A stretch of 64,000 bases of DNA from Limnanthes douglasii subsp. nivea (lineage: Eukaryota; Streptophyta; Magnoliopsida; Brassicales; Limnanthaceae), in NCBI GenBank assembly GCA_036936605.1, contig JAUPFV010000005.1, forward strand, positions 61,090,742-61,154,741, given 5' to 3'. Positions 35,102 to 44,747 of the stretch are shown one piece after another. Position 1 is the stretch's first letter, and each line of letters starts with the position of its first letter. The notes beneath the pieces are model-generated. The model saw nothing but the letters and a program-made list of their open reading frames with translations. It was not told the DNA's origin and searched no databases. The translations under genes and the position numbers were made by a program.

Positions 35102-35430
35102 GGAGCCCCTTTTTTAGGTGTTTGTGCAGATACTCTTGCTAAAGACCTGAAAAACAGTCCGACGTCAGGGGTAGTTTTAATCCGGACAGGTCTATGGGTT
35201 TATCCGGACAGATAAAGCTTCACGAATTCAAAACGGTTTTTGCCAGAGTTCGTGGGACACGTGTCGCTCTCTGATTGGTTGCTTCAGCCGTTTTTTCACC
35301 TTGAATTTCGAACCCACCTTCTTCGAAAAGCAACCTCTTTGATTACAGGTGGTAACATCAGCGTCGTTTTTTAATCATTGCCAAACTTTTCGAATTCTCC
35401 TAGGAATCAACTTCCTTTTTTCAGATTTAC

Positions 35431-35438
35431 TATAAATA
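35431..35438 (+). promoter_or_regulatory. TATA box of the antisense ORF, element C
   Basis: ACTATAAATACAAAC lies 107 bases before ATG 35538, followed by a pyrimidine-rich leader (TTTTCTCTCTCTAAAG). This would make the antisense gene independent of the LTR promoter. Confidence 0.6.
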
Positions 35439-35537
35439 CAAACTCATTTCTACTGTTTTACCATCTCCTTCAAATTTACTCTTGTAAAAACTCTCAAAGT
35501 TTTCTCTCTCTAAAGAAAAAGTTTAGTTCAATAGTTT

Positions 35538-38500
35538 ATGTTTACAGCGAGGAACGCTCTTGTCAAAGGCGGGTGGCTCAACCTTTCTGAGTTGGAGAAG
35601 GCTCAAAAAGTCGAAAGAGAAAGACGGATCGCAGCAGGGTTACCCACCTTACCTGTTGAGAGACTGAATACCTCTGCTACCGAGTCAGATCGAGGCTCGT
35701 CCTCTTCCAAAGGTACTAAGCCCAGAAAACTATTTCAAACCAACCTCTCCCCCATAATCTCTGGTTCCTCAGTTCAGGAATCGGTGCCTGCTGTCGAGCA
35801 AGGAGTTACATCCACTAGCCTTAGAAAACCTTCTCCCTTTATTGCAATGGGATCGGATACGGAGCACTCTCCTGAGAAGCTGGTTGACAAGAGGAAAGGC
35901 CGACTGGTTAAAGTCCAGGGAACCAGAAACACTCCCTCGAGGTCGGGGGCAAAGGATAGCAGCACCGGATCAGAGGTGCCTATTAAAGCCCCTAAGGACA
36001 GGCTATCCGGACCGGAGGGCTCCAATCCAAACCTTCAACCAGAAACTTATGTTCCAAACATTCTACCGGAGAGCAGAAATCAAAGGGGCACTGAGGCCCA
36101 TCAGTCCGGAGATAAGGCTGAGTCAAGTTTGAACCCTCCCCCCACTACAGCTGCTGAAATCCCTTCAACAATCATGGAGGAAGTGATGGAGGACTCTGTT
36201 GAAGAGGCCCCATTTGAGTCTGAGCCCTCCGGTCAGACCAGCAAAGAAATAGTTTCCAAGAAGAACAAGGGCAAGAAGAAGTTGTACTTGAGGCATCCGG
36301 ATCTGCCGGAGAGCCTAGAAGGAAAAGTATGGCCTTATTTTCACAAGGTCAGCATTAACTATCTCCTCTCCTTACAAAAAATCAATTATGCATTCATCCA
36401 CACTGCTGAGTTGGGCAGGATGCGTTCGAAATGGGGTATTCCAGAAAATGTGAAGATTAGGATTCCTATACATCTGAAGACCCCCATGGACTGCAAGTTG
36501 AGTGAGGTGGTCATGTTTACGGAGTTGTTCAACTGGGGGCTCAGGTTCCCACTAGACCTAGAGATTGTCAGATATTTTCATCTGATCAAAATCTGTCCTA
36601 GCCAGCTGAGCCCCAACGCTTGGTATACCCTTATGTCATGCATCATGGCATCAAGGCTGTCCGGGATCCCTCTACCCATGGAGGAGTTTGCAGCAGTGGC
36701 TAGCCTGTGTAAAAACCATCACATCCCCTTCTACCACTTTAATATGGGGGATAACTTCAAAGCAGTGGATGATTTGCTGGCGGCAGAGAGGAATTGGAGG
36801 ACCCAGTTCTTATTTGTCAGTGGTGCCTGGGAGAATGGCAAGAAGATAAAATCCAGAGAGAACCCAAGCCTCCTCAGAAGTAGGTAGAGGAGTGATGGTA
36901 AGTCTCATACTTTATTATTTATTATTATTTCCTTTTTTTGTCTCCTTTTCTTATCTAATGCAGTTCGAACTAATGGGTCTCACCTTTGCCTTGGCAGTGT
37001 TACCCAAGGAGTTCAGTGACTATCAGAAAGCCGGGCAGATAACTTGTGGCAAGATTAATGCCTGGGCTGCTGAGAATTTGGGGAACGGATTCCACGATGC
37101 TTTCACTAGTGGAAATTTGGCAAGGTCTCACCTGTGGAACACCACAGATCGGAGAGACTTGACCTGGGAGGAGCTCACCACCCAGCCTTCTCCGGACGTT
37201 GTGCTCAAGAGGACCCATGAACCAGATGGGACACTCTTCTTGCCAGGCCGGGCCAAAGCCCCGAGCAAGATGAAAGGCAAGAATAAGAAGGGAAAAAGGG
37301 TGGTGGGTGATGCCAACCCTGCTGATGCTGAGAAGGATGCTCCAACAGTCCCGGAGGGGCCAGCCCAGAGCCAAATTGATGCTGCTCTCTTGCAAGTAGT
37401 GGAGCAAGAGACTGAAAGGCAGGAAGCAAATCTCCCAAAACCTCCAAGGGCTTCCAAGAGAAATCGCAAACAGGGAAGTGAAGGCGCAGACCGGGAGGCG
37501 AAGAAGAAAAAGACTTCTAAGGGGAATGAGCTTTCTCTCCGCGCTCCGGAGCCTTCTTTCCAAGCTGATCCTTCTGACCCAATACATGCCGAAGAGATTC
37601 CGGGGGACTTTCACACTGATGAGGTTGAGGGGGGAGATCTCAATATTGATGGAGTAGACATCACAGGTCTTGGTGAGCTTGGTGAATACTTTCTCAATCT
37701 CCCCAGAGATGACTTTGCAGGGCCTTACATTCCTCCGAGCAGCTCCAACACGGTCAATTTTAATGGTAAGACTTTTATTGTCTCTAGTGAAAGGGATGTT
37801 ATAGCCCACTCCTTGTTAAGCAACGTGCAACCTGTTCTTATGTTGGAGAGACAAGTTCGGAGTCAGGCAGACATCATCAAAGACCTTAAGTCTGACAAGG
37901 AGAAGCTGTCCGAAGACCTTCGCACTGCCACCTCCAATACTGCATTGTTGAAAGAAGAAAACGAGGAGTTGAAGAGAAGCTAAAAGACAAGAACCACAAA
38001 AGTCGCCACTCTAGAAGAAACCATCAAAGACCTCCAGGAGAAACTGTCCGGTTCGGAGAAAGACCTTGCTACCTCAAAGGAAGAAACCAAGGCAAAGGAC
38101 AAAGTCATCACCAACTTAACCACTGACAAGATTTCTCTTGAGAATGCAGTGTCCAAGGCTGCCGAGGAGAAAAATACTTTGTTACAGGAGCAGGAGGCCA
38201 AGATCCAAGCCAAGATCAATGCTTATGCCAACCAGATGATCAAAAGCGAAGAGCAACTGCTTGAGAAGGTGAGGTCTGACATGGTTCTACTCTTCCATGA
38301 AAAGTTTCCGAAGAAGAACCTAGGGGACTTATGGCTTTATGTTGAGCCTGAAAACCTCCCATACCACACAATGGCCGAAGACGACAGGTATGGCTACTCT
38401 AGTGATTCCTCGGGTGATCAAGAACGTACTGGGGAGAGCCCAGATGAAGAGAAAGACGATCCTAAGGGCAAGAAGGTAGATGAAGCGAAAGACGACCCTA

Positions 38501-38550
38501 AGGGAAAGAAAGTAGATGAAGGTGAGCCATCTTCAAAGGCTCAACCTTAA
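35538..38550 (+). pseudogene. Antisense additional ORF of element C, two exons, nearly intact
   Basis: Exon 1 (35538-36897) starts MFTARNALVKGGWLNLSELE. A Ser/Pro-rich, probably disordered region follows to about residue 235, then the conserved domain: KVSINYLLSLQKINYAFIHT, WGLRFPLDLEIVRYFHLIKI, SQLSPNAWYTLMSCIMASRL, NHHIPFYHFN and QFLFVSGAWENG. I recall it as the 'putative gypsy type transposon' family. An intron at 36898-36997 (GTAAGT...TTGGCAG) joins GAT-G to TG-TTA-CCC in frame. Exon 2 has a basic, nuclear-signal-like EAKKKKTSKG, a coiled coil (about 37850-38270), FHEKFPKKNLGDLWLYV and an acidic repeat tail DDPKGKKVDE. Two stops break it: TAG 36885 (TGG in D and B) and TAA 37981. Function unknown. 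Confidence 0.85.
36898..36997 (+). other. Predicted GT-AG intron in the antisense ORF (element C)
   Basis: The donor is G|GTAAGT and the acceptor TTGGCAG|TG, with a T-rich interior. Removing it keeps the frame (GTG-TTA-CCC-AAG-GAG). An alternative acceptor at 36961-36963 (AATGCAG) would shift the frame. Element D (12164-12242) and element B (5963-5912) have the intron at the same protein position and phase. Confidence 0.65.
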
Positions 38551-38590
38551 CTTATGATCCACTTTGTTTATTTTCTATCCAGACTAAAGT

Positions 38591-38694
38591 CCTTGGAAGG
38601 CCAAGGCACTCTTTTTGTAATGGTGTCCGGTATCTGACCGGATAGGTTTTTTGTGTTCTACTTTGATCATTCAAAAGTCCTTGGAAGGCCAAGG
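38591..38694 (+). other. Two CCTTGG-AAGG-CCAAGG dyads after the antisense ORF (element C)
   Basis: Identical AAAGTCCTTGGAAGGCCAAGG-type dyads occur at 38591-38606 and 38679-38694, each with a 6-bp stem and 4-base loop. The first is followed by CTCTTTTTGTAATGGTG. They start about 40 and 130 bases after the antisense stop at 38550. Element D has one. Confidence 0.65.
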
Positions 38695-38945
38695 AAATTT
38701 TAACTTATTTATTTCAATGAATATTTCTATTCTGTGCAACTATCATCTTCTTTTATTGTTTGTTTTAATTTTGATAGCCATAGTCTAAGTAGCCTTTAGT
38801 TGTTTCATAGTGAGAGTGTTTAAGTTCTCCGGCTAGAGTTTAAATAGCCCTTAGTTATTTCAATCCGGATAGTATGACAAGGGACAAAACTTTAAAAATA
38901 CTTAGAAAATTTTTAAGAAGGCATCGAATTTCATTCAAAAGCCCG

Positions 38946-38990
38946 GACACCTCATTAAAACCTCCCCGTGCCACCAGGGAGGAAAGAGTA
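38946..38990 (-). other. Conserved post-pol motif with hairpin (element C copy)
   Basis: Plus strand: CACCTCATTAAAACCTCCCC, then GTGCCACCAGGGAGGAAAG. CCTCCC and GGGAGG can pair around a 10-base loop. It lies about 55-100 bases past the pol stop, between two convergent genes. Confidence 0.65.
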
Positions 38991-39042
38991 TGCCCCCAAA
39001 TATTTACATGGCTGTTTAAACAAGTAAATATTTACACAAATG

Positions 39043-42000
39043 TTACTCCAAGTACATCCGGAGATGCTCGATATTCCAAGGATGAGTTAGAACTCTGCCA
39101 TCTTTGTCTTCCAACCAATATATTCCAGGTTTAATTCTTTCAACTACCATATACGGACCTTCCCAAGTCGGGGCCTGCTTCCCGAACAGCTTTTCTTTAG
39201 TGTGTAAGAAGACCTTCCTTAATACTTTGTCCCCTGGTTGGAAATCTCTTCTTTTAACTTTGGAAGCAAACCTGCTTCTCATCAAGCCCTGGTAGTGTGC
39301 AACTCTAAGGTGAGCTTTAACTCGTCTTTCTTCTATCAAAGCAAGTTGACTTCTGATTGCCACCTCGTTAGCGTGTTCAGAGAAGTTGTGAACACGCAAG
39401 GAGGGGAGGGTTTTCTCTATGGGAGTTACTGCATCCATCCCATAGACCAAGGCAAAGGGTGACTCTTGTGTTGCAGCCCCAGGTGTTGTCCGGTAGGCCC
39501 ACAAGACCTCTTGTAGATAACTAGGCCACTTCCCAGCAGCCCCTTCCAAATTCTTCTTTAAACCGGACAGTATAGTTCTATTAGCCACTTCAACTTGCCC
39601 ATTCGCTTGTGGGTGGAAAGGTGAAGAAAAACAATGTTGTATACCCCTTGAGGCACAAAAGCTTTCCATTTCTCTATTGTCGAACTGTGGCCTATGGTCT
39701 GTTGTTATTTTCTGTGGGACACCAAATCTGCAACAGATGTTGGATAGAATGAATTTTATAACAGCTTTTGATGTTGTCCCTACTAGGGGGGCTGCTTCTA
39801 TCCACTTCGAGAAGTAGTCTATGGCCACGATTATAGTTTTGCGTCCTCCGGACGCCACAGGGAGAGGTCCTACTAAATCCAATCCCCATCGTGCAAAAGG
39901 AATAGGCTCAGAAATTGATTCTAAAGGAATGGCTCGTACATGAATTTCATTGTTGTACCTCTGGCATGGGTCACACCTTCTTACCAATTCCTTAGCATCT
40001 TTAATGATTGATAGCCAATAGTAACCGGAGAGTAAAACTCTTCTTGTCAAAGCTCTAAACCCACAGTGGGCTGATCCCTCACCATCGTGCAATTCGGAGA
40101 GGACCACTTGTGATTCTTCATCCCCCAAACAGCGCAGGAGAGGTTTACTGTAGGACTTTTTGTATAACACTTCTCTCAATATGATGAAACCACGAGCCTT
40201 GTGTTTCAATGTTCTGGCTAGTGACTTATCTGGAGGCACGACACCATCGGAGAGATATTGCATGAGAGGAAATCTCCAGTCTTGAGGTTGTTTTGCTTGT
40301 ATTTCAAAAATTTCCTCTTCTTTACCCTTACAAAGTTGGATTGAGGGGCTTTCAAGCACATGGATCCATGGATATGACTCAGTATATGCTATGGTTGCCA
40401 GTGAGTCTGCTAGCTCATTTTCTGCCCGGGGAATATGTTCATAGACAACACCTTTAAACTTAAGTGCTTCATTTTTTAGGAGGAGTAAATATTTCACAAG
40501 CTGCTCCTTCTTAGCCTCAGATTCGCCTTGGGCATGGTGGATAAGTAGTTGGGAGTCACTTAGCAGCTTGACCCTCTTAGCCCCACAAATGTAGGCTAAC
40601 TTTAAACCGGCTATAGCTGCTTCGTATTCGGACTCATTATTAGATGCCCTGAAAGAAAAACAAATAGCATGGTACATTTTGTCTCCATACGGGGAAGTCA
40701 AACACACCCATGCACCACACCCCATAGTGCTAGATCCACCATCTGTTCGGACGACCCATACCTTTTTATCTTTTATGTCAGTAGCTTGCTCTGAATCCCT
40801 GTCGGAGTGGAATTCAACCAAAAATTCTGCCACAGCTTGGGCCTTGACTGCTGTTCGGGGAGCAAAATCTATGTCGAAGTCCCCCAATTCTACTGACCAC
40901 TTAGTCATCCTGCTTGAAATGTCTGCCTTTTGGAGGACATTCTTCAGAGGGAAAGAAGTCCGGACGATGATGGGATGAGCCTGGAAATAAGGCCTCATCT
41001 TCCTGGCAGCTATTACCATGGCCAAAGCTAACTTTTCGAGTTTCAGGTAACGTCTTTCTGCATCTATCAAACTTTTGCTGATGTAGTATACTGGATGGGG
41101 ATGACCATCGACCTCTCTTACCAACACAACACTGATGGCATAACTTGAAACTTCCAAATATACGAAGAAGGTCTCCCCATCAACTGGTTTAAACAAAGTC
41201 TTGGGAGAGGACATGTGCTTCTTGATCTCACTGAAAGCCTCATCACACTGTGGGGTCCAATCGAATCCCTTTGCACCCTTCAAAGTTTGAAAGAAAGGTG
41301 CACATCTGTCCGAAGACCTTGAGATAAATCTGTTTAAGGCAGCTAATCTCCCCGTTAACCGCTGTACTTCTTTAATGTTTCGAGGAGGCTCCATTTGGAA
41401 AAGAGCATTGAGCTGGTCCGGATCGGGCTGTATTCCATGCTCACTTATGATATAGCCTAGAAACTTCCCGAACTGCACTCCGAACACACACTTTTCTGGG
41501 TTTAATTTCACATTCACTTTTACTAAGTTGGCAAAAGTTTCTTGGAGATCGGACAAGTGCAACTGCTCATCTACACTCTTCACCATCATTTCATCAATGT
41601 ACACCTCCATATTTCTTCCAATTTGATCAGAAAATGCCTTGTTGACTAACCTCTGATAAGTAGCCCCAGCATTTTTCAAACCAAATGGCATTACTTTGTA
41701 GCAATGAAGACCTCTGTCAGTGAAAAATATGGTATGCTCTTGATTCTTTGGATCTACTTGAATCTGATTGTATCCGGAGAAAGCATCCATAAAGGAAAGT
41801 AGGTTGTTCCCAGAGGTGGAGTCTACTAACTGATCAATCCGGGGAACTGGATACAAATCTTTTGGGCAAGCTCTATTGAGATCTGTGAAATCAATGCACA
41901 TGCGCCACTTGCCATTCTTCTTTTTCACTAAGATAGGATTGGCAGTCCACAAAGGGTATTGAGACTCCTTGATGTGCCCCATCTTTGTGAGTCTGTCAAC

Positions 42001-42330
42001 CTCTTGCATAATGACATCAGCCTTTTCTTTGGAAAAAGCTCTTCTTTTTTGAACCACTGGAGCTACTTCTCTCCGGACGGATAGGTGATGTGATATCACT
42101 TCTAATGGAACTCCAGTAACATCAGCATTGCACCAAGCAAAAACGTGTTGATGGTTCTTCAAAAACTTTAACATTTTATCTTTCAACACAGGTGGCATCT
42201 TGGACCCTATCTTGACACTTTTCCCATCTTCCAAACAGTGTGTTTCTACTTCTTTGATCGGTATTAATACTCCAGGGGTCTCTCTGGGGTCATCAATTTC
42301 ACCCTCACCCCCAGAAAGGCCCTCAAACTG
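39043..42330 (-). CDS. pol of element C: RT, RNase H, second RNase H, integrase
   Basis: One open frame from just after TAG 42331-42333 to HLRMYLE-stop at 39043. RT: AFSKEKADVIMQEVDRL, KKKNGKWRMCIDFTDLN, LLSFMDAFSGYNQIQVDP, VMPFGLKNAGATYQRL, then VYIDEMMVKS (41590), in which the second catalytic Asp of YxDD is Glu. The RT-linked RNase H ends SFPLKNVLQKADISSRMTKW. The second RNase H (RTDGGSSTMGCGAW, SNNESEYEAAIAGL, LSDSQLLIHH, PRAENELADSLA) marks the Tat lineage. Integrase: LHDGEGSAHCG...CDPCQRY zinc site, WGLDLVGPLP, ITTDHRPQF (usually DNGPQF), NGQVEVANRT. The DDE residues are present. The protein would copy and integrate the element, but the YIDE change probably disables RT. Confidence 0.93.
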   Translation of the reverse strand, partial: QFEGLSGGEGEIDDPRETPGVLIPIKEVETHCLEDGKSVKIGSKMPPVLKDKMLKFLKNHQHVFAWCNADVTGVPLEVISHHLSVRREVAPVVQKRRAFSKEKADVIMQEVDRLTKMGHIKESQYPLWTANPILVKKKNGKWRMCIDFTDLNRACPKDLYPVPRIDQLVDSTSGNNLLSFMDAFSGYNQIQVDPKNQEHTIFFTDRGLHCYKVMPFGLKNAGATYQRLVNKAFSDQIGRNMEVYIDEMMVKSVDEQLHLSDLQETFANLVKVNVKLNPEKCVFGVQFGKFLGYIISEHGIQPDPDQLNALFQMEPPRNIKEVQRLTGRLAALNRFISRSSDRCAPFFQTLKGAKGFDWTPQCDEAFSEIKKHMSSPKTLFKPVDGETFFVYLEVSSYAISVVLVREVDGHPHPVYYISKSLIDAERRYLKLEKLALAMVIAARKMRPYFQAHPIIVRTSFPLKNVLQKADISSRMTKWSVELGDFDIDFAPRTAVKAQAVAEFLVEFHSDRDSEQATDIKDKKVWVVRTDGGSSTMGCGAWVCLTSPYGDKMYHAICFSFRASNNESEYEAAIAGLKLAYICGAKRVKLLSDSQLLIHHAQGESEAKKEQLVKYLLLLKNEALKFKGVVYEHIPRAENELADSLATIAYTESYPWIHVLESPSIQLCKGKEEEIFEIQAKQPQDWRFPLMQYLSDGVVPPDKSLARTLKHKARGFIILREVLYKKSYSKPLLRCLGDEESQVVLSELHDGEGSAHCGFRALTRRVLLSGYYWLSIIKDAKELVRRCDPCQRYNNEIHVRAIPLESISEPIPFARWGLDLVGPLPVASGGRKTIIVAIDYFSKWIEAAPLVGTTSKAVIKFILSNICCRFGVPQKITTDHRPQFDNREMESFCASRGIQHCFSSPFHPQANGQVEVANRTILSGLKKNLEGAAGKWPSYLQEVLWAYRTTPGAATQESPFALVYGMDAVTPIEKTLPSLRVHNFSEHANEVAIRSQLALIEERRVKAHLRVAHYQGLMRSRFASKVKRRDFQPGDKVLRKVFLHTKEKLFGKQAPTWEGPYMVVERIKPGIYWLEDKDGRVLTHPWNIEHLRMYLE

Positions 42331-42333
42331 CTA
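42331..42333 (-). other. In-frame TAG between protease and RT (element C), possible readthrough site
   Basis: The minus strand reads AAT-GAA-CAA-TAG-CAG-TTT-GAG-GGC, and the frame on both sides continues without a shift. CAA-TAG-CAG resembles the viral readthrough context TAG-CAR-YYA. Elements D and E have TAG at the same place. Confidence 0.7.
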
Positions 42334-44675
42334 TTGTTCATTAATACGGACTGCCCCCAGCGTTCGAGGAGCTAGGGCAGTGGCATAACATTCTCTTGCA
42401 ATCTTTTGGCTGCTCCGGACGACTCCAACCTGTCCCTGAACAGCATATTTCAAGCACTGGTGGACTGTTGAAGCCATTGCATGCATCCTAGAAAGCCAAA
42501 ACCTCCCTAGAATAGCATTATAGCAAGTGGGACAATCCACCACAATAAATAGTATTCTAACCATTTTCTTGAAAGGGCCCTTGCCCAATAACACTTCTTC
42601 TTCGAACTCTCCGATCACATCTGCTGAGCTGCCTGTAAAGCCCACGATTGACCTGTCCAAACTCTGAATTACAGCTGGATTTTTCGTTTTCTTGTATGTG
42701 GTTAGGAAAAGGATATTGGCTGAGCTTCCAGTATCCACCAGGATTCGTCTTATGTTATGGCCCCCTATAGATGCTCCTATGACGACAGCATCCTCATGAG
42801 GGCCAGCAATGTCTCTTAAATCATCTTCATCAAAAACAATGAAGGGGAATGAATTTTGTGATTGATAGGAAGTCGTGCCTCCTTCTAGCTGGGAGGCTAA
42901 ACTATGAACATGCCTCTTCCTCGAAGAAGCAGTAGGAGCTGTCATAGTGTCCCCTCCGAAAATTGTAAGTGACTCGAAAAACTTAATGACCCCGGAGACC
43001 GACCTAGAACATTCCTCAATTGCACCCACTCTGTTTCGAGTTGGATCAGGATCCAAGTACTCAGATTCTACGTCAAACCTTTCAATTATAATCATGGCTC
43101 CCTCCGGAGCAGCATTACTTGGACCAACCCGGTGAGTGTTATCAGGCCTGTTACCCCCTCTTCTTTTCACGTAGGCCCCCAGCTTTCCCCTTTCAATCAA
43201 GTTTTGAACTTCTTGTTTCAATGCTATGCAGTCATCAGTGGTATGACCAATATCATTATGATATTGGCAAAAAGAATTGTTGCGATGCTCTCTGGGAGAC
43301 TGCAGTGTTGCCGGTCTCCGGTAATGCACCTCTTCCTTCGTTTTATCAAAGATAGTGGCCACACTTTCTTTTAACTCCGCGAACCACTCCGGTTGGACCC
43401 ATGGCCCTCTCTTGTTTCTGGATTGTTGACTTTGAGCAGGAGCAGCTGGCTGAGACTGAGCTTTTGCCCTACCATGCCCCTGTCCGGTCTCTCTTGCTTT
43501 GTTCCCGGACTGATTCTGATTGGGATTTGGTGCCACTGGGGTAGACCTCACCTGCCTGTGCACCCTGGTTTTCTTTGTTTCATCGACGTTTATTTGTTTG
43601 CCAACCTGATTCAGCAACCCTCCCCATGTCATGGCCTTCTTTCTGGTCACTGAATCAGCTAGATTGCCTGGGTTCAAACCCTGTCTCAGGGATGCTATTG
43701 CTACCTGTTCGAAGCAATCAGCCAACCCATTCTTGGTGTTCACAAAACGGCTTATATATTCTTTCAAGGACTCATTTGGTTCCTGGGCACAATGGATTAT
43801 TGTGTCTCTATTGCCTTTTAGCTCTTTACTCCCTACGAACTGCCTTCGAAAGGCTACCCAAAAAGTATCGAAATCTTTAATACAACCCTGAGGCAGGCTG
43901 TTGTACCACTTTAGAGCACTCCACGTGAATGACTGGGAGAATTCCCTACAGAGTAGTTTGTCATCGTCATCAAAGTTCATCATGAAGTTTTTAAATTGAT
44001 CCAGATGGTTGTCCGGATCAGTACTGCCATCGTACTTCTCTATTTTGGTGCTGTCAAACCTTTTAGGGAGGTTTCCGGACAGAATTTTAGAAGACAATGG
44101 AGATTGCCTCCAATTCCTTCCACGACTGAACACAGTATCCTCATTGGGAGTTGCAAAGATACATGGTTCATCGTGGAAAGCGAAGGGATCCATCAGCATC
44201 CGATCCACATGCCTCCGGTTGTGAGATGACCATTTACCAATATTCTTCTTCATCCTTCCATGTCTATCCCTTTTTCTTGAATATTTTTTAATCTGCTCTT
44301 TTGTTTCTTTCTAGTTCGACCCTCATCGCTGCTAGAGGATAAGGATTTCTCAATTCCCTCATCGTCTGAAGAGCTATCAGAAGATTCTGAGCTTGAGTCA
44401 GAACTCTCCACTGGCTTAGACCGGTGAGACTTTTTGGAACTGGCATGAGTCTTTTTAGTGCTCACATGAGTTTTTGAAGACTCATGCTCTCTAGGGTTAT
44501 CGGTGTGATGAGCAACTGATGCTTTGAACTTTTCTTTCACGCCCATCTTGGTCTTTTCAGCCCTCAGAGCTTCTATTTCACCATTTAGCCTATCACGCTC
44601 TTCGATAGTGTATTCATCGTTTTCTCCTACCACTTCGAGCAAAACTGGTGGTACTTCTGGATTATCCGGATTCAT
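42331..44675 (-). CDS. gag-protease of element C, one frameshift
   Basis: The start is MNPDNPEVPP (ATG 44675), with MNPENN in element E as support. A charged, serine-rich N-terminal part is followed by a one-base frameshift at an A6 run (44284-44289). The frame before it would end at TGA 44250-44252. The other frame continues with YSRKRDRHGRMKKN, the gag core (LPKRFDSTKIEKYDGSTDP, WYNSLPQGC, FRRQFVGSKELKGN, EYISRFVNTKNGLADCFEQ), and a CCHC-like CQYHNDIGHTTDDCIALK. Protease has ILVDTGSSANILFL (about 42720). The tail CYNAILGRFWLSRM ends in AVRINEQ before TAG. Gag packages the RNA and protease matures the products. Confidence 0.92.
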
Positions 44676-44726
44676 TCGGACAGATTTTCTTAGCTGGTTT
44701 TGAATGCTTGATTCAGGCACCTTCTT

Positions 44727-44744
44727 CTCCCACTGTGGTCGCCA
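44727..44744 (-). other. Primer binding site of element C
   Basis: The minus strand reads TGGCGACCACAGTGGGAG, three bases after the 5' LTR end at 44748. The tRNA was not identified. Confidence 0.7.
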
Positions 44745-44747
44745 ATT

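Noticed and set aside
36961..36963. AATGCAG as the intron acceptor in the element C antisense ORF
   Set aside because: Using it breaks the frame relative to exon 1; the acceptor at 36995-36997 restores it and agrees with elements B and D.
37000..37809. A 269-codon minus-strand frame within the element C antisense ORF
   Set aside because: It shadows exon 2 on the other strand, and element D does not conserve it.
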